Position numbers and translations under genes: made by a program. Shown piece after piece: positions 24,284-34,435 of a DNA stretch of 64,000 bases. The notes under the pieces are model-generated. The model made no database searches, was not told the origin of the DNA, and saw nothing but the letters and a program-made list of their open reading frames with translations. Positions within the stretch are counted from its first letter, which is position 1, and the number at the start of each line of letters is the position of its first letter. This DNA comes from Colocasia esculenta (Eukaryota; Streptophyta; Magnoliopsida; Alismatales; Araceae): positions 63,897,184-63,961,183 of the forward strand of contig CM024764.1 of assembly GCA_014218235.1 (NCBI GenBank), read 5' to 3'.

Positions 24284-27020
24284 ATGGAGCAGCTCCCTGG
24301 AAGATGTTCATTTGGAGATCAAAGTTTCGTTCTTTTCATAGGGAGGGACACGGATTTGGCGTCCATTCATAGCAGGGTTTCCCAAAGGTTGGGTGTAGAC
24401 ATGCAGGAGAACATGCTGAAGTATCGTCTTCCCATGGATACCGACGTTGAACAGGTGTTGCTTGACGATGGGGATGTCCAAGCTATGTTTGATCTTCACA
24501 AGTGTCAGGGAACATCATTGATAAATCTACAAATTCATCAGGTGGAAACTCGTTGCCTTAGTACGCATGCTAGTCGTCATTCAGATGGAACGCAACCACT
24601 TGACAGGTACGTGGTCCATGTATTCTTCACCACCCTTCATGTTATCCCATGCATTCTTAACAAGCCTTCGTCTTAAGAATGTATGTATGTACATTATTTG
24701 CAGAAGTACTTCAAACACGCATGGCGGTTCTTTGGTAACCCCAGAACCCCTCCAATTACCAGGAAGCAGTTTCGAGTTGTATGTGCGAGGAGAAGGAGCG
24801 GAAGGTGTAGTACCAGTGTTGACGCAATATTCCGTAGGTAGAATACACTCAGTAGGACAAGTCTTCATAAGCAAAGAGCTATTGCAGATGGAACTGACAA
24901 ATTACGCGATCGCACGAGGATTTAATTGGAAATATTTGAAGAACGACTCTATACGATTAACTGTACGTTGCAATGTCTCTGTTTGCCCATGGCGCCTGCA
25001 TGCGTCCGTCGTTCGTCAAGGTCCACAATTTCAAATCAAGACTCTCAACAACATACACACCTGTGGATGTGACATTATGAGCGACGGACATCCACGGACA
25101 TCTAAGAAGTGGGTAGCAAATGCTGTGAAGGGGAAACTAGTTGATAAACCCACCTACAGAGCAAGTGAAATGATGAGTGACATCCGTCGGGAATACGGTA
25201 TCTGCATCCCTTATCATCAGGTATGCCATGAATTGAATTGTAACACATCATGACGTCTACTGTAATCAATAGATCCTTAACTGTAATTCTCTGACCCTAG
25301 CATTGTAACAATTGTCCTCATATACTGTAAGACTATCATTGTCATAACTATAATCATTTCGACGTATACTGTAACAATATCTGCATGCCACTGTAACAAC
25401 TGTAATCATATACTGTAAGTCTCTGACCCTTGTATTGTAACAACTGTAATCATATACTGTAAGGGTTTGTATTGTAACAACTGTAATGATTTGAGCGTAT
25501 ACTGTAACAACTTAAGAAGGATACTGTAAGGTATGAGGACAAGAACTGTAACACTCTTACAGAACATGTATAATCATTTGAATAGGCATGGTGGGGCAAA
25601 GAGGTTGCTGTCGGTTCACTATACGGCGATTTCAGAACAAGCTATCATATGTTGAACTGGTACAGCGAACGTGCATTACAGTCAAACCCGGGATCGATCT
25701 TGTCTCTAGAAGTGGACCCGAAGACTCAACGTTTCAAACGATTTTTCATATGCTTCGAGGTGTCTGCATATGGGTTCGAAGTTGGTTGTCGACCTATGCT
25801 CTTTTTGGACGGAACTCATATCAAACAGCAGAGTGCAAGGGGTTATACTTGCTGCAAGTGCCTTAAACGGTAACAATGAGCTATTCAGTGTAGCCTACTC
25901 CATCGCAGATTCGGAAACATATGACAACTGGGTCTGGTTTCTACAAAATTTGAAAAAGGCATTGCTATCAGATAGAAGGATCGCGTTCCTATCAGACAGA
26001 GGGAGAGGTCTGAAGGAAGCGATCCCTGACGTATTTCCGAATGATCATCACGGCTACTGTTTCCAGCACATCATGCAGAACTTCAACGACCAATGTGCGG
26101 GGAAGTATGCCGCCCCTTTCAAAAAATTACTTAGAAAAATTCTCCAGCGCATTGCCTATGCTGTTACTGAACAAGAGTACCAAGACGCAATGACTGCAAT
26201 GGAGCTTAATTCTACTGAGGCCAAAGAATGGGTGCTCCGAAATGATGTCGAACACTGGTCCCATGCTCTTTTCCAGGGACAAAGGTTCGGCTCTTTAAAT
26301 ACATAAGCGATATGTTCTATTACATTCTGCCATTTATGTGCTTACAGTTGTAGGGATAATCTATTACAGAACGTGTTAAATAAGGTTACAGTATGTAGTG
26401 GACACTTGTTACAGATATTTGATGTTATCCTAATTTCCTTCACATGGCCATACAGGTTTGGTGAATTATACTCTAATTTGGCAGAGTCATTCAACAATTG
26501 GATACATGACGCGCGAAGTCTACCAATACTACAGATGGTTGACAAAATTAGAGTGCAAATGATGGAAATGGCTGCAAAGAGGAAAATTGATGCTGCATTG
26601 TGGGATACACCATACTGTCCTAAAGTACAAAAAATCATCGAAAAAAACCTTCAAGAAAGGAGAAGCTTAGCAATCCGTCATTCAGATGGAATCAAATTTG
26701 AGGTTGTTGAAAGTATGAAGACGTACGCCGTAGACCTCCATCTACAAACATGCTCCTGTGGACACTGGCAACTTGTCAAGATTCCTTGCAAGCATGCATG
26801 CGCAACAATTGGCAGTAACAAGGAGGCCGTTACTCAATATGTTTCGGCATTTTACAGCACAGAAGTGTATAGGGCTGCATATGAAAGAAACATTCAACCT
26901 ATCCCAACATTTGACATGCCGGATCCGCCTCAACCATCAGAAGTTCTAATCAAGCCACCGACAACAAAAAGGTTGCCAGGAAGACCGAGAAAGAGGAAAT
27001 ACATTCAAGAGGAGAAGTAG
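24284..27020 (+). pseudogene. MURA-type MULE transposase, one internal frameshift
   Basis: Exons 24284-24606, 24714-25220, 25586-26284 and 26456-27020 join in phase. Exon 1 encodes a PB1-like N-terminus (FVLFIGRDTDLASI). Exon 2 carries the MuDR-type DNA-binding region (CNVSVCPWRLHASV, THTCG-like CxH box). Exon 3 has the MULE DDE core: first Asp in FLDGTHIK, second in AFLSDRGRGLKEAI. Exon 4 has the Glu in SNLAESFNNWI and the SWIM zinc finger CSCGHWQLVKIPCKHAC. Near 25835, between FLDGTHIK and ASALNGNN, the frame shifts by one base and the original frame soon stops, so full-length enzyme is not encoded. It acts in trans on TIRs in active families. Its introns carry CTGTAAC (third block) and GTTACAG (fourth block) arrays. 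Confidence 0.9.
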
Positions 27021-27034
27021 ATCATGCATATATT

Positions 27035-27109
27035 TGTTCACGGTGCAAACAAACAGGTCACAACCGAAGAACTTGTAGCAACCCACCCCACAATCCTGAC
27101 GGATTTTAA
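27035..27109 (+). pseudogene. detached CCHC zinc knuckle of the transposase
   Basis: Just past the transposase stop, another frame encodes CSRCKQTGHNRRTC and then stops at 27107-27109. That is the CCHC knuckle usually found at the C-terminus of MURA-like transposases. It is out of frame with the upstream exon, so a small frame change or an unrecognised mini-intron separates it. Confidence 0.75.
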
Positions 27110-27880
27110 ATGTTGTATATTAGTTACAACAGAACGTCGTCCTTATATTCCAATATTACAGTGTATGTAATACATTATTACAGTCTACGCACTACGATGT
27201 TACAACTCCACTACTACGCTATTACAGTTTCAGTAATACACTTGCACAGTTCGCGCACTTACAATTACGTTTTGTTGTACAGTGTACGTAACGAAGTGTT
27301 ACAGTTTAACTCTAATACTCTTACAGTTTAACCTGTGTACCGTATGTTAGATGAAGACATCTCAGAATAAAGAGGAAGAAGACAGCAAGAAAGATAGGAG
27401 GAAGAAGAGCACTGTCTCCTCACATTTCTGTTACAGTATATGTAATAAGATGTTGCAGTTTAAGCACTAGACTCTTACATTTTCAGCAGTACACTCTTAC
27501 AGTTCGCGCACTACACTCTTACAGTTCCAGCACTTACGTATTCTGTTATATTATACGTAATAAAATGTTACAGTTTAAGTACTAAGCTGTTACAGTTCGA
27601 GCACTACAGTGTTACACCTAAAGAACAACCCTGTTACAGTTTGAGTACTACTCTCTTACAGTTCAAGCACTACAGTCTAACATACAGTTTTACATTATAT
27701 GTTATAATCTCTTACAGTCGTTGGTCATGTTGATTATAGTATATATGAGGGGATGTTACAGTGTGTTATTGGTAACATGTTGAGTTTGCATGATACAGAG
27801 CACATACATAAGCACAGAGAAGACTGCATCAAACGAAAATGCTTATCATAAAGAAGCCATGTTACAATAACTCTCTACCT

Positions 27881-28246
27881 CTACTCTACCGACCACTCGG
27901 TAGAGTACGGAGGGGAGGAGGCAGAACGGTCAGGGGAGGGATGGGAGGAAGGGGAGGTGCCGGAACGGTCAGGGGAGGAAGGGGAGGTGCCGGAACGGTC
28001 CGGGGAGGAAGGAGAGGAAGGGATGTGTTCTACCCTAGGGCCGATGTCTGGGAGGATGTTATTGAGGCCCCTGTCGCCGTACTGCCGGGAGGCTTTCTGT
28101 AAAGCCATCTTCCAGCCCACGTAAAAACCATCCCAGTAGTCGGCGCTGAAGGTGGATTGTCGCAACGGGGGAGCCGGGGGTGACGGTGGCACCGGTGAGG
28201 CAGGTCCCTTGCCATCCCTCTGGGGAGCACGGTTAGATGAAGACAT
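27881..28246 (-). CDS. TIR-embedded small ORF, right copy (121 aa)
   Basis: Intact frame from ATG at 28246 to a stop at 27881-27883. It begins MSSSNRAPQRDGKGPASP, has a Pro/Ser-rich linker, a short conserved core (DYWDGFYVGWKMALQKASR, NILPDIGPRVEH) and a tail of SPDRSGTSPSS repeats. The core is matched residue by residue, apart from substitutions, by the shifted left-TIR copy, which suggests it once was, or still is, translated. No family recognised. A TATA box lies about 100 bases upstream. It might be a leader exon that donates a start to internal genes, or an independent peptide; I cannot tell which. Confidence 0.5.
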   Translation of the reverse strand: MSSSNRAPQRDGKGPASPVPPSPPAPPLRQSTFSADYWDGFYVGWKMALQKASRQYGDRGLNNILPDIGPRVEHIPSSPSSPDRSGTSPSSPDRSGTSPSSHPSPDRSASSPPYSTEWSVE

Positions 28247-28718
28247 CTGCAAATAAAGATGAAGAAGACGAGCAAGAAAGATAGGAAGAAGAAGAGCGTT
28301 AGAAGCTTCTGATGAAGGATAAGTATGGGGCCCTGGGTTCCTTTTATAGTGTGAAGAACGGTTCACGGGACTTCGAAAGGCGGTTTGTAAGTGCTGTCAA
28401 TGGTTGCTATATAAGTTCTTGGCAGGGTATGTAAGAGTAACTTCGCATGGGTCAGAGTTCACGGGCCACCGAAGCGTCAGCGTCGTTTGGGGAACATGCG
28501 ATGGAAAAAAGGAGGGAAGGGTAAGACGGGAATGGGAAAAAGAGACGGAGGCCAAGGAGACGAAAATCGTGTGTGGAGGGCCGTAAATGGTGACATCTGA
28601 AAAGCAGGGACTGGAAATTAAACCTGGAGAAGAGCAGGGACTTTACATCAACCGGTATTCTGACAGGGACGAGGAAATAAGTACCAGGCTCTGACAAGGA
28701 CCCCCAATTAATTTTCCC
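27890..28718 (-). repeat. MULE right terminal inverted repeat
   Basis: Inverted partner of 18060-18830, ending ...AATTTTCCC directly before the TTTCTTCTA duplication. It is slightly longer than the left copy because of extra GGGGAGG-type repeat units at the inner edge (27900-28020). Confidence 0.92.
28341..28350 (-). promoter_or_regulatory. inward-facing TATA box in right TIR
   Basis: Reverse complement reads ACTATAAAAG, the same box and spacing as in the left TIR, pointing toward the element interior and the embedded ORF starting at 28246. Confidence 0.6.
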
Positions 28719-28727
28719 TTTCTTCTA

Positions 28728-29395
28728 TTGATCTAGGTATAACCCAGATGGAGGATGTGGGTCTAAAGCCTCCGTTACTCCTTGGCCTATTTGCCATAAA
28801 ATTCGTTTTCTCATCTAGTTGATACATACATAGAAACTACATGGGATGTGACGGTTCGATGGAACTAGAAAATGGTCAACCAATTTGAAAACGAGTGTTG
28901 GCGGTTGGGCGCCTCGCCATTGGTGGTGGGGCGTTCCGCACCACTCATGCCACGCCATCACAATAAATGTGAAACTTGAGAAGAAATATAAACATCAAAA
29001 ATAAAAAAATATGATATAATATCACATTTATGCGTCACATATATTTATTAATAATTTTATCAAAAAAATCTTTTAAAAAATAAGAAAAATTTCTACATTT
29101 TTTGACATAAAAAAATCTGCACTTTTTTTGCCATTGAAAAATCTATTCTTACCATAGCAATAAAGCCAATGATAATTAATGCGTGAACTTTACCTTCTTC
29201 TATTTAAATAAAAGAGAAATACTTTATTTGGCACTCCAGCCTCTCCCAAGGCCCATGGACTTCGACCGTCAGCAGCAGCAGCCTAAGAAATCGTACGAGA
29301 AGTAGATAACACATTTTTCGTCCCAACTACACAGATATCACTCTTGTCGTGCTAAAACCATGAAGCAAAAACTTTTATTTACAGGGGTGTACCTG
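28728..29395. other. intergenic spacer between the MULE and the D element
   Basis: AT-rich DNA with A/T homopolymers around 29000-29130 and a short CAG run near 29270. No gene or clear repeat was recognised. Confidence 0.55.
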
Positions 29396-30306
29396 TAAAA
29401 TGTCACGGACTGACAAAATATCAAGGTTCGTCGTACCGTCCGGACCGACCGTACCGCATTATCTGTGGGAAGGTACGTATCGTACCGTACCGTACCGCTA
29501 AGATACGGTGGGAAAATGGCTTGTTTGATTTATTTTTTAAATTTTTTTAACTTAGTTAATATTTAAAATGAGTAAACTTCAAAAAAAATGAGTAAAACAT
29601 AAGAACATCACATAAAGAGGTTGAAAAATATAAATAAATTTAGTTAGCCATTTAAATCAACCCACCACAACCATTTAATATTCATCGTACATACATACAA
29701 TGATACCAAAATCATGACACAATCATTTAGTGTTCATCTAATATTAAGGATATAACTATTAACTCTTACAAGCCAAATACAATACTCATATTGTCGGCCA
29801 TATGCATGAAAAATTACCAATTAATATCATCTTCCTTTACATGTAACTAAAAACATTTAACAAGTTCATACTTATTCCTCCTCATTATGTTGAGCATGTA
29901 TGTCCACAAAACCCTCGTAGTAGGGGGTATAACTTTCATCTCCAAACAACCTCACATTATAAGTGCTCTCCAAAAAGCGCAAATAATCAGTATAAGACAT
30001 GTAATTTTGATATAGGTCTTCATACATACGCTGATATTTTAAATATTGACGTGTTCCTTGGCGTACTATTGTAGGCCCTGGTGGTGGAACGATTGGAATT
30101 TGCATGTAAGAACCATCATCACCATACTGGTATCCAAAGGCATAATAGCCACCATACCCATGATGTTGTCCATATGGATCCAGCTGTGTATGTCCTAAAA
30201 AGAAACTGTGACCCTCACTAGCAGCCTCAGATGTTGTGCCGTCCTGGGTGCTCAATCTCTCAAAATCGTATAGAATCCCTTGATAGCAGTTACTGTCTAC
30301 AAGACC
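29396..30306 (-). mobile_element. element D, 3' part (left of insertion A)
   Basis: Carries the GGTACGGTAC-rich segment (29430-29510), related to 2215-2300 in inverse orientation, and the C-terminal part of the D coding region. The split partner lies at 51537 onward. The outer end of D cannot be fixed from the sequence; GTTCGTCGTACCG at 29432 is inverted relative to CGGTACGACGAAC at 52853 and 53323, which may mark terminal sequences. Confidence 0.5.
29872..30301 (-). pseudogene. D coding region, C-terminal part (hAT-like transposase tail?)
   Basis: A frame on the minus strand runs into the A insertion site and stops at 29872-29874. It has FERLSTQDGTTSEAASEG, a Gly/Tyr-rich stretch (GYGGYYAFGYQYGDD) and a YLKYQRMYEDLYQNY segment, ending in an acidic tail. 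If A and one target duplication are ignored, it reads straight on from 51542 (KGRHIG, then LVDSNCYQG). Such Gly/Tyr tails after a DPLDI motif remind me of plant BED-finger/hAT transposase-derived proteins, but I see no catalytic domain here, so the assignment is tentative. Confidence 0.45.
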
Positions 30307-32192
30307 TGTTGAACCACTTTATGGTTGTCCTTATATTTTGGTGATAACAAAACTTATGATGATCTCAAATATATCTTTGTTGATTAAATACTATTGAATA
30401 TTTTATTTTATCTGTGTCGCATCAATCTCATAGCAAAATACTGAGTCTCACATTGATGCAATATGGCGCACTAAAATGATAAAATCGATGTTTAATCAAT
30501 ATACATCGATTTCAGTTCAAGTGCTAAAATTAATAAGCGCTACAACGATTTGGTTTTAATTGATTTTTTTAAAGCGCTACAACGACTTCGCTAACTGGCC
30601 ATAACAATTTGTTAAGAAATCGATCTCAGAACGATTCGCTAAGTGGTCATAACGATTTGTTAAGAAATCGATCTCAGAACGATTCGCTAAGTGGCCTTAA
30701 CGATTTGTTAAGAAATCGATCTCAGAACGATTCGCTAAGTGGCCATAAAGATTTGTTAAGAAATCGATCTCAGAACGATTCCTTTTATAGCCACAACGAT
30801 TTGCCCTCATATCGATTTCGTTCTCATAACAATTTGATAAGTTTCACATCGATTTGGGTCTCGTAACGATTTCATAAGTGATCACATCGATTTCTTCAGG
30901 TAATCACAACGATTTGCTTGCATAATGATTTCATAAGTGATCACATCGATTTCTTCAGGCGATCACAACGATTTGCTTGCATAACGATTTCATAAGTAAT
31001 CACATCGATTTGTTCATAATCTTGCAACGATTTTCTTATAAATAAACAACAATTTTATAAGTCATATTCACATCGATTTCTCTTGTATGTTCAATGTTTT
31101 TGGCGCCTAAACGAAAAGTCAAATATCTTCTGACAAAAAGTTGCATGCGTAATTTCTCAGTCCTGTTAGAAAAAGATATGACTTATTAGTTTTACCATGT
31201 TAAGAAAAACACAGTAGCATGCACAGCTTTCATGTAAACACTCTTTTATGCTAACACTTTCTTCCATGCTCATAGACTTCGAAGACCACAAGAGTGATCA
31301 AGACGAGATGAGAAACGGGTAAAACTCCAACGGATCTCTTCAACAGATCATTTTCAAAAGCCTCTCATATAAAAGATGAAGCATGACTGAAGAAAGAAGA
31401 AGAACCTTTTTCTTGAATATTTTTCAAGGAGTGTACAACTGTGAGAAGAACCTTCACACCATAAACACTCAGAGAAAGAGAGAAGAGCTCGAGCCAAAAA
31501 TCTTCAGAAGCTTTCAAAGCAGAAGTCTTAATCGCCTTCAAGCCTTCTTCTCTTCCATTCCCCCTGTGCTCATTGTAATCTTGGGGGAGAGTCTGTGACT
31601 GTGAGCTAAGTCCTGAGTGTTCATCTTGTAATAGCTCTCAGTCTGATCTTTCTTTTCTAAGAAAGATTTTTGTCTATCTGTAAGACTGTATACAGTGTGT
31701 AACCTAGCTAGAGGTTAGTGTCTAGCAGAACCTTGTTGGGGTTTGTACCAACAGGACCTAGCTGGGGGTTTAAGTCTAGCAGAACCGCACTGGGGTTTGT
31801 TCCAGGAGGTTTACTTCTGAACCTGTAAAAGAAGTAGGTTTGCTTCTGAGCCTAGAAAAGAAGTGGGCTGCCTTCTTGCCCGGGAAAGAGAAGAAGACCT
31901 GGTGGGGTATTCAGGGTGTTGTAGTGTCCTTGAAGGGGACTGTACCTTCGGTTAGTGAAATCTCAAGAGTTTGCTTAGGGACTGGACGTAGGACTTCCAT
32001 GTGGGAAGGGCCGAACCAGGATAAATCTCATGTGTCCTTTTGTGTGATTGTTCTTTTGCTTCCGCACTGCCACTCTTCATCACACTAACACTAACCAAAC
32101 TTTTAAGTGTTCATGTTTTGATTTCAGATTTCAGAAAAATCTATTCACCCCCCCCTCTAGGTTACCTTGCTGCCGTACATAAAGGGCCAATA
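30307..32192 (+). repeat. element A 5' LTR
   Basis: 1886 bp, matching the split 3' LTR (1888 bp in two pieces) almost throughout. It is dominated at 30484-31080 by about 30 copies of AACGATTT/ATCGATTT-type words, including a 48-bp tandem unit with GTTAAGAAATCGATCTCAG starting at 30611, 30659, 30707 and 30755. The frame reading LLRNRSQNDSLSG across this array is a repeat artefact. Confidence 0.92.
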
Positions 32193-32194
32193 AG

Positions 32195-32206
32195 TGGTAT
32201 CAGAGC
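32195..32206 (+). promoter_or_regulatory. element A primer binding site
   Basis: TGGTATCAGAGC, two bases after the LTR, complementary to the 3' end of plant initiator tRNA-Met. Confidence 0.9.
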
Positions 32207-32252
32207 GGTTCTCCGATCAATCAAGAAGATCTAACGATCTTAGAGAAGATCT

Positions 32253-34037
32253 ATGGCAGCTCAAGGATATGTTGAAGGTCAATCAGTCACCAGACCTCCA
32301 TTCTTTGATGGAGAGGACTACCAATCTTGGAAGATGAGAATGGAATGCTTCATTCAAGGCACAGACTTTGATCTGTGGCAGGTAATCGAGGTAGGTGATT
32401 TTGTTATTGTTCCTGCTGAAGGCACTACTGCTATTACAGCAGCAGATAAGCACAAATTATCCCTAAATTTTAAAGCTAAGAACTTTTTATGTTGTGCTTT
32501 ATCTAAAAAGGAATTTAGTAGAGTATCTGCTTGTAAATCTGCCAGAGAAATATGGGATAAGCTGCAGATAACTTATAAAGGAACAGATAAAGTGAAACAA
32601 ACTAGGATAGATATTCTTGTTTCACAATACGAACAATTTAAAATGCTTCAAAACGAAAACATCACTACTATGTATAATAGATTTTCAAGCATAGTAGTAG
32701 GTTTAAATTCTCTTGGAAAAATTCTTTCTAATGAAGAAACCGTTAGAAAAATACTTAGGTCCTTAACTATTTCATGGACACCTAAAGTAACTGCTATTGA
32801 AGAGGCCCATGATTTAACCAAATTGTTGATTGATAATTTAATAGGTTCTCTCATGGCACATGAAATTAATATGGAGCGACTATCTGAAAGCTCATTAAAG
32901 AAAAAATGTACTAATGCTCTTAAAGTTGCAGCTGCTCCTTCCACTTCTTCTTCTTCTAGTTCAAAAGATGCAGATTCTGAAGATAGTGATGTAGATGATG
33001 TACTATCCAAGCTTCAGAAAATTCTCAAGAAGAAGAAGAATGGATCAAGAAGGATTCAAAAGAAAGAGAGAAAGAAAAAAGAACCAGTCTACTATGAATG
33101 CAGAAAATTTGGACATCTAAGACCAGATTGTTCTAGACTAAAGAAGACTGGTCAACCAGAAAAGTCCAAAATAAAGCATAAGAAATTCAAAAGAAAAGCC
33201 ATGGCGGCTGCTTGGGAAAATGAAGAGACCACATGCTCAGAATCATCAAGCTCAGAATCAGAGAAAGAGCAGGTAAATCTAGCTCTCATGGTAGGACTAG
33301 ATGAGGTACATCCTAACTCATCTTTTGATTCTTGCACAGATTCAGGATCAGAATCTGAAGATTTAGATCATATTTTTAATGAACTTTATGATAAACACAA
33401 GGTTGTTATAAAAGAACTAAAAAATCTGAAGAACAACCTTACCTGTTTGGGAAATACTAATTCTGATCTCACATCACAAATGGAGCAATTAGAAAGAGAA
33501 TTAAAAGATAGTAAAGAAAATAATCATCTTTTGAATGAATATTCGAAAAGAAAAAATAATGAAAAGTTAGAGTTAGAAGAAAAATTAAAAACTCTAACGG
33601 AAGAAAATCTCTACCTAAAAGAATCAGTTAGAAAATTAATGAAAGGAAAAACTTCCTTAGCTCTATGCTTAAAAAGATCAAAATTTGGAAATAACAAACA
33701 AGGGCTTGGATACATACCTCCAGAAAAAGGAAAACAAGCCATGATTCCAGAAAAATATCCCCTACCAAAATTTATAAAAGAAATAAAAGAAACCAAGATG
33801 CCCCAGAAAAAGGCCCCTGTAAAAGAAAAAGTTTACAGAAATCACGTTCTAAAAACTCAGCACAAAGAAAATAAGAACAACAAAACAATCTATATTTATT
33901 GTTGTTCTCATTGCAATAAACTAGGACACACTGTAAACACATGTACAACAAGGCACTTAGTTTGGATCCCTAAAGGATATTTTCATACATCTAACCATCA
34001 AGGACCCAAAAAAATTTGGGTACCTACCTTTGAGTAA
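32253..34037 (+). CDS. element A Gag (594 aa, open frame)
   Basis: Begins MAAQGYVEGQSVTRPPFFDGEDY, the DUF4219-like start of Copia gag, followed by the UBN2 gag region to about residue 215. A Ser/Asp-rich linker follows, then a knuckle at about residue 280 reading YYECRKFGHLRPDC, where the first Cys of the CCHC is Tyr. Next are a long charged coiled coil (about 375-475) and a second knuckle, CSHCNKLGHTVNTC, near residue 550. The frame is fully open, unlike gag of C, so this protein could be made; Gag forms the particle that packages element RNA. No pol follows: the frame closes at 34037 and the polypurine tract is 385 bases on. Confidence 0.88.
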   Translation: MAAQGYVEGQSVTRPPFFDGEDYQSWKMRMECFIQGTDFDLWQVIEVGDFVIVPAEGTTAITAADKHKLSLNFKAKNFLCCALSKKEFSRVSACKSAREIWDKLQITYKGTDKVKQTRIDILVSQYEQFKMLQNENITTMYNRFSSIVVGLNSLGKILSNEETVRKILRSLTISWTPKVTAIEEAHDLTKLLIDNLIGSLMAHEINMERLSESSLKKKCTNALKVAAAPSTSSSSSSKDADSEDSDVDDVLSKLQKILKKKKNGSRRIQKKERKKKEPVYYECRKFGHLRPDCSRLKKTGQPEKSKIKHKKFKRKAMAAAWENEETTCSESSSSESEKEQVNLALMVGLDEVHPNSSFDSCTDSGSESEDLDHIFNELYDKHKVVIKELKNLKNNLTCLGNTNSDLTSQMEQLERELKDSKENNHLLNEYSKRKNNEKLELEEKLKTLTEENLYLKESVRKLMKGKTSLALCLKRSKFGNNKQGLGYIPPEKGKQAMIPEKYPLPKFIKEIKETKMPQKKAPVKEKVYRNHVLKTQHKENKNNKTIYIYCCSHCNKLGHTVNTCTTRHLVWIPKGYFHTSNHQGPKKIWVPTFE

Positions 34038-34435
34038 TTTTCTTGCAGATTAGCCTTGGAGCATCAAAAACTAAGGATGCTCAAGGCAGGAGTGACTGCA
34101 GACTCTTCATTCAAATCACATCTGAAGAAAGAGTAGTCACAAAAATTGAATTGGTCTTTATTACTAACAATTATTTACAAGTTTCATTCAGGTGGAGTCT
34201 CTCATTCAGGGGGAGCACAGACTAAGAGAGAGTTATTCATTTATGTCAATCATAGTTGAACCCCTCAATGGTAAGAATTCTCTTAAAGAGGGAGAGAAAT
34301 GCATGGTAAGATCCTTCCTTTTTGGTTTGTGACAAAAAGGGGGAGAGTTTGTATGAATTTTCTGAAACCTCTATGCTTTATATATTTTTATCAGAAAATT
34401 TACATAAATTTTGACATCACCAAAAAGGGGGAGAT
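34038..34435 (+). other. element A 3' internal region and polypurine tract
   Basis: About 400 non-coding bases with two GGGGGAG-like purine runs. The final AAAAAGGGGGAGAT (34422-34435) directly precedes the 3' LTR and is the plus-strand primer site. The same layout precedes the 3' LTR of element C. Confidence 0.85.

Larger units (their letters stand above)
19020..27770. repeat. dispersed CTGTAAC motif array across MULE non-coding DNA
   Basis: Dense blocks of CTGTAAC/CTGTAAG/CTGTAAT fill 19020-19830, 20690-20870, 21085-21200, 21985-22220, 22850-23080 and 25235-25560. The reverse form GTTACAG/TTACAGT fills 26320-26420 and 27100-27770. Spacing is typically 15-40 bases. The blocks coincide with introns and 3' flanks of the two MULE genes; I saw no such density in exons, in the TIRs or outside the element. 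Flanks of the motif vary, so this is not a simple satellite. The function is unknown; candidates are binding sites for an element-encoded or host protein. Confidence 0.85.
18060..28718. mobile_element. Mutator-like element (MULE) with transposase and Ulp1-type gene
   Basis: A 10,659-bp element bounded by the perfect 9-bp duplication TTTCTTCTA (18051-18059 and 28719-28727), the Mutator hallmark. The ends are inverted repeats of about 0.8 kb starting GGAAAAATTAATT on the left and GGGAAAATTAATT on the right. Inside are a MURA-type transposase (24284-27020, +) and a divergent Ulp1-protease gene (23898-19885, -). Ulp1-like genes carried by MULEs are known in plants, for example the Kaonashi group. 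The transposase frame is broken, so this copy is probably not autonomous. The clean TSD and TIRs point to a fairly recent insertion. Confidence 0.95.

Noticed and set aside
30609..30866. Repetitive protein LLRNRSQNDSLSG (also at 34739-34996), and the idea of a CRISPR-like array
   Set aside because: It is the translation of 48-bp LTR tandem units. The repeats are contiguous without unique spacers, lie inside LTRs and are in a plant genome.
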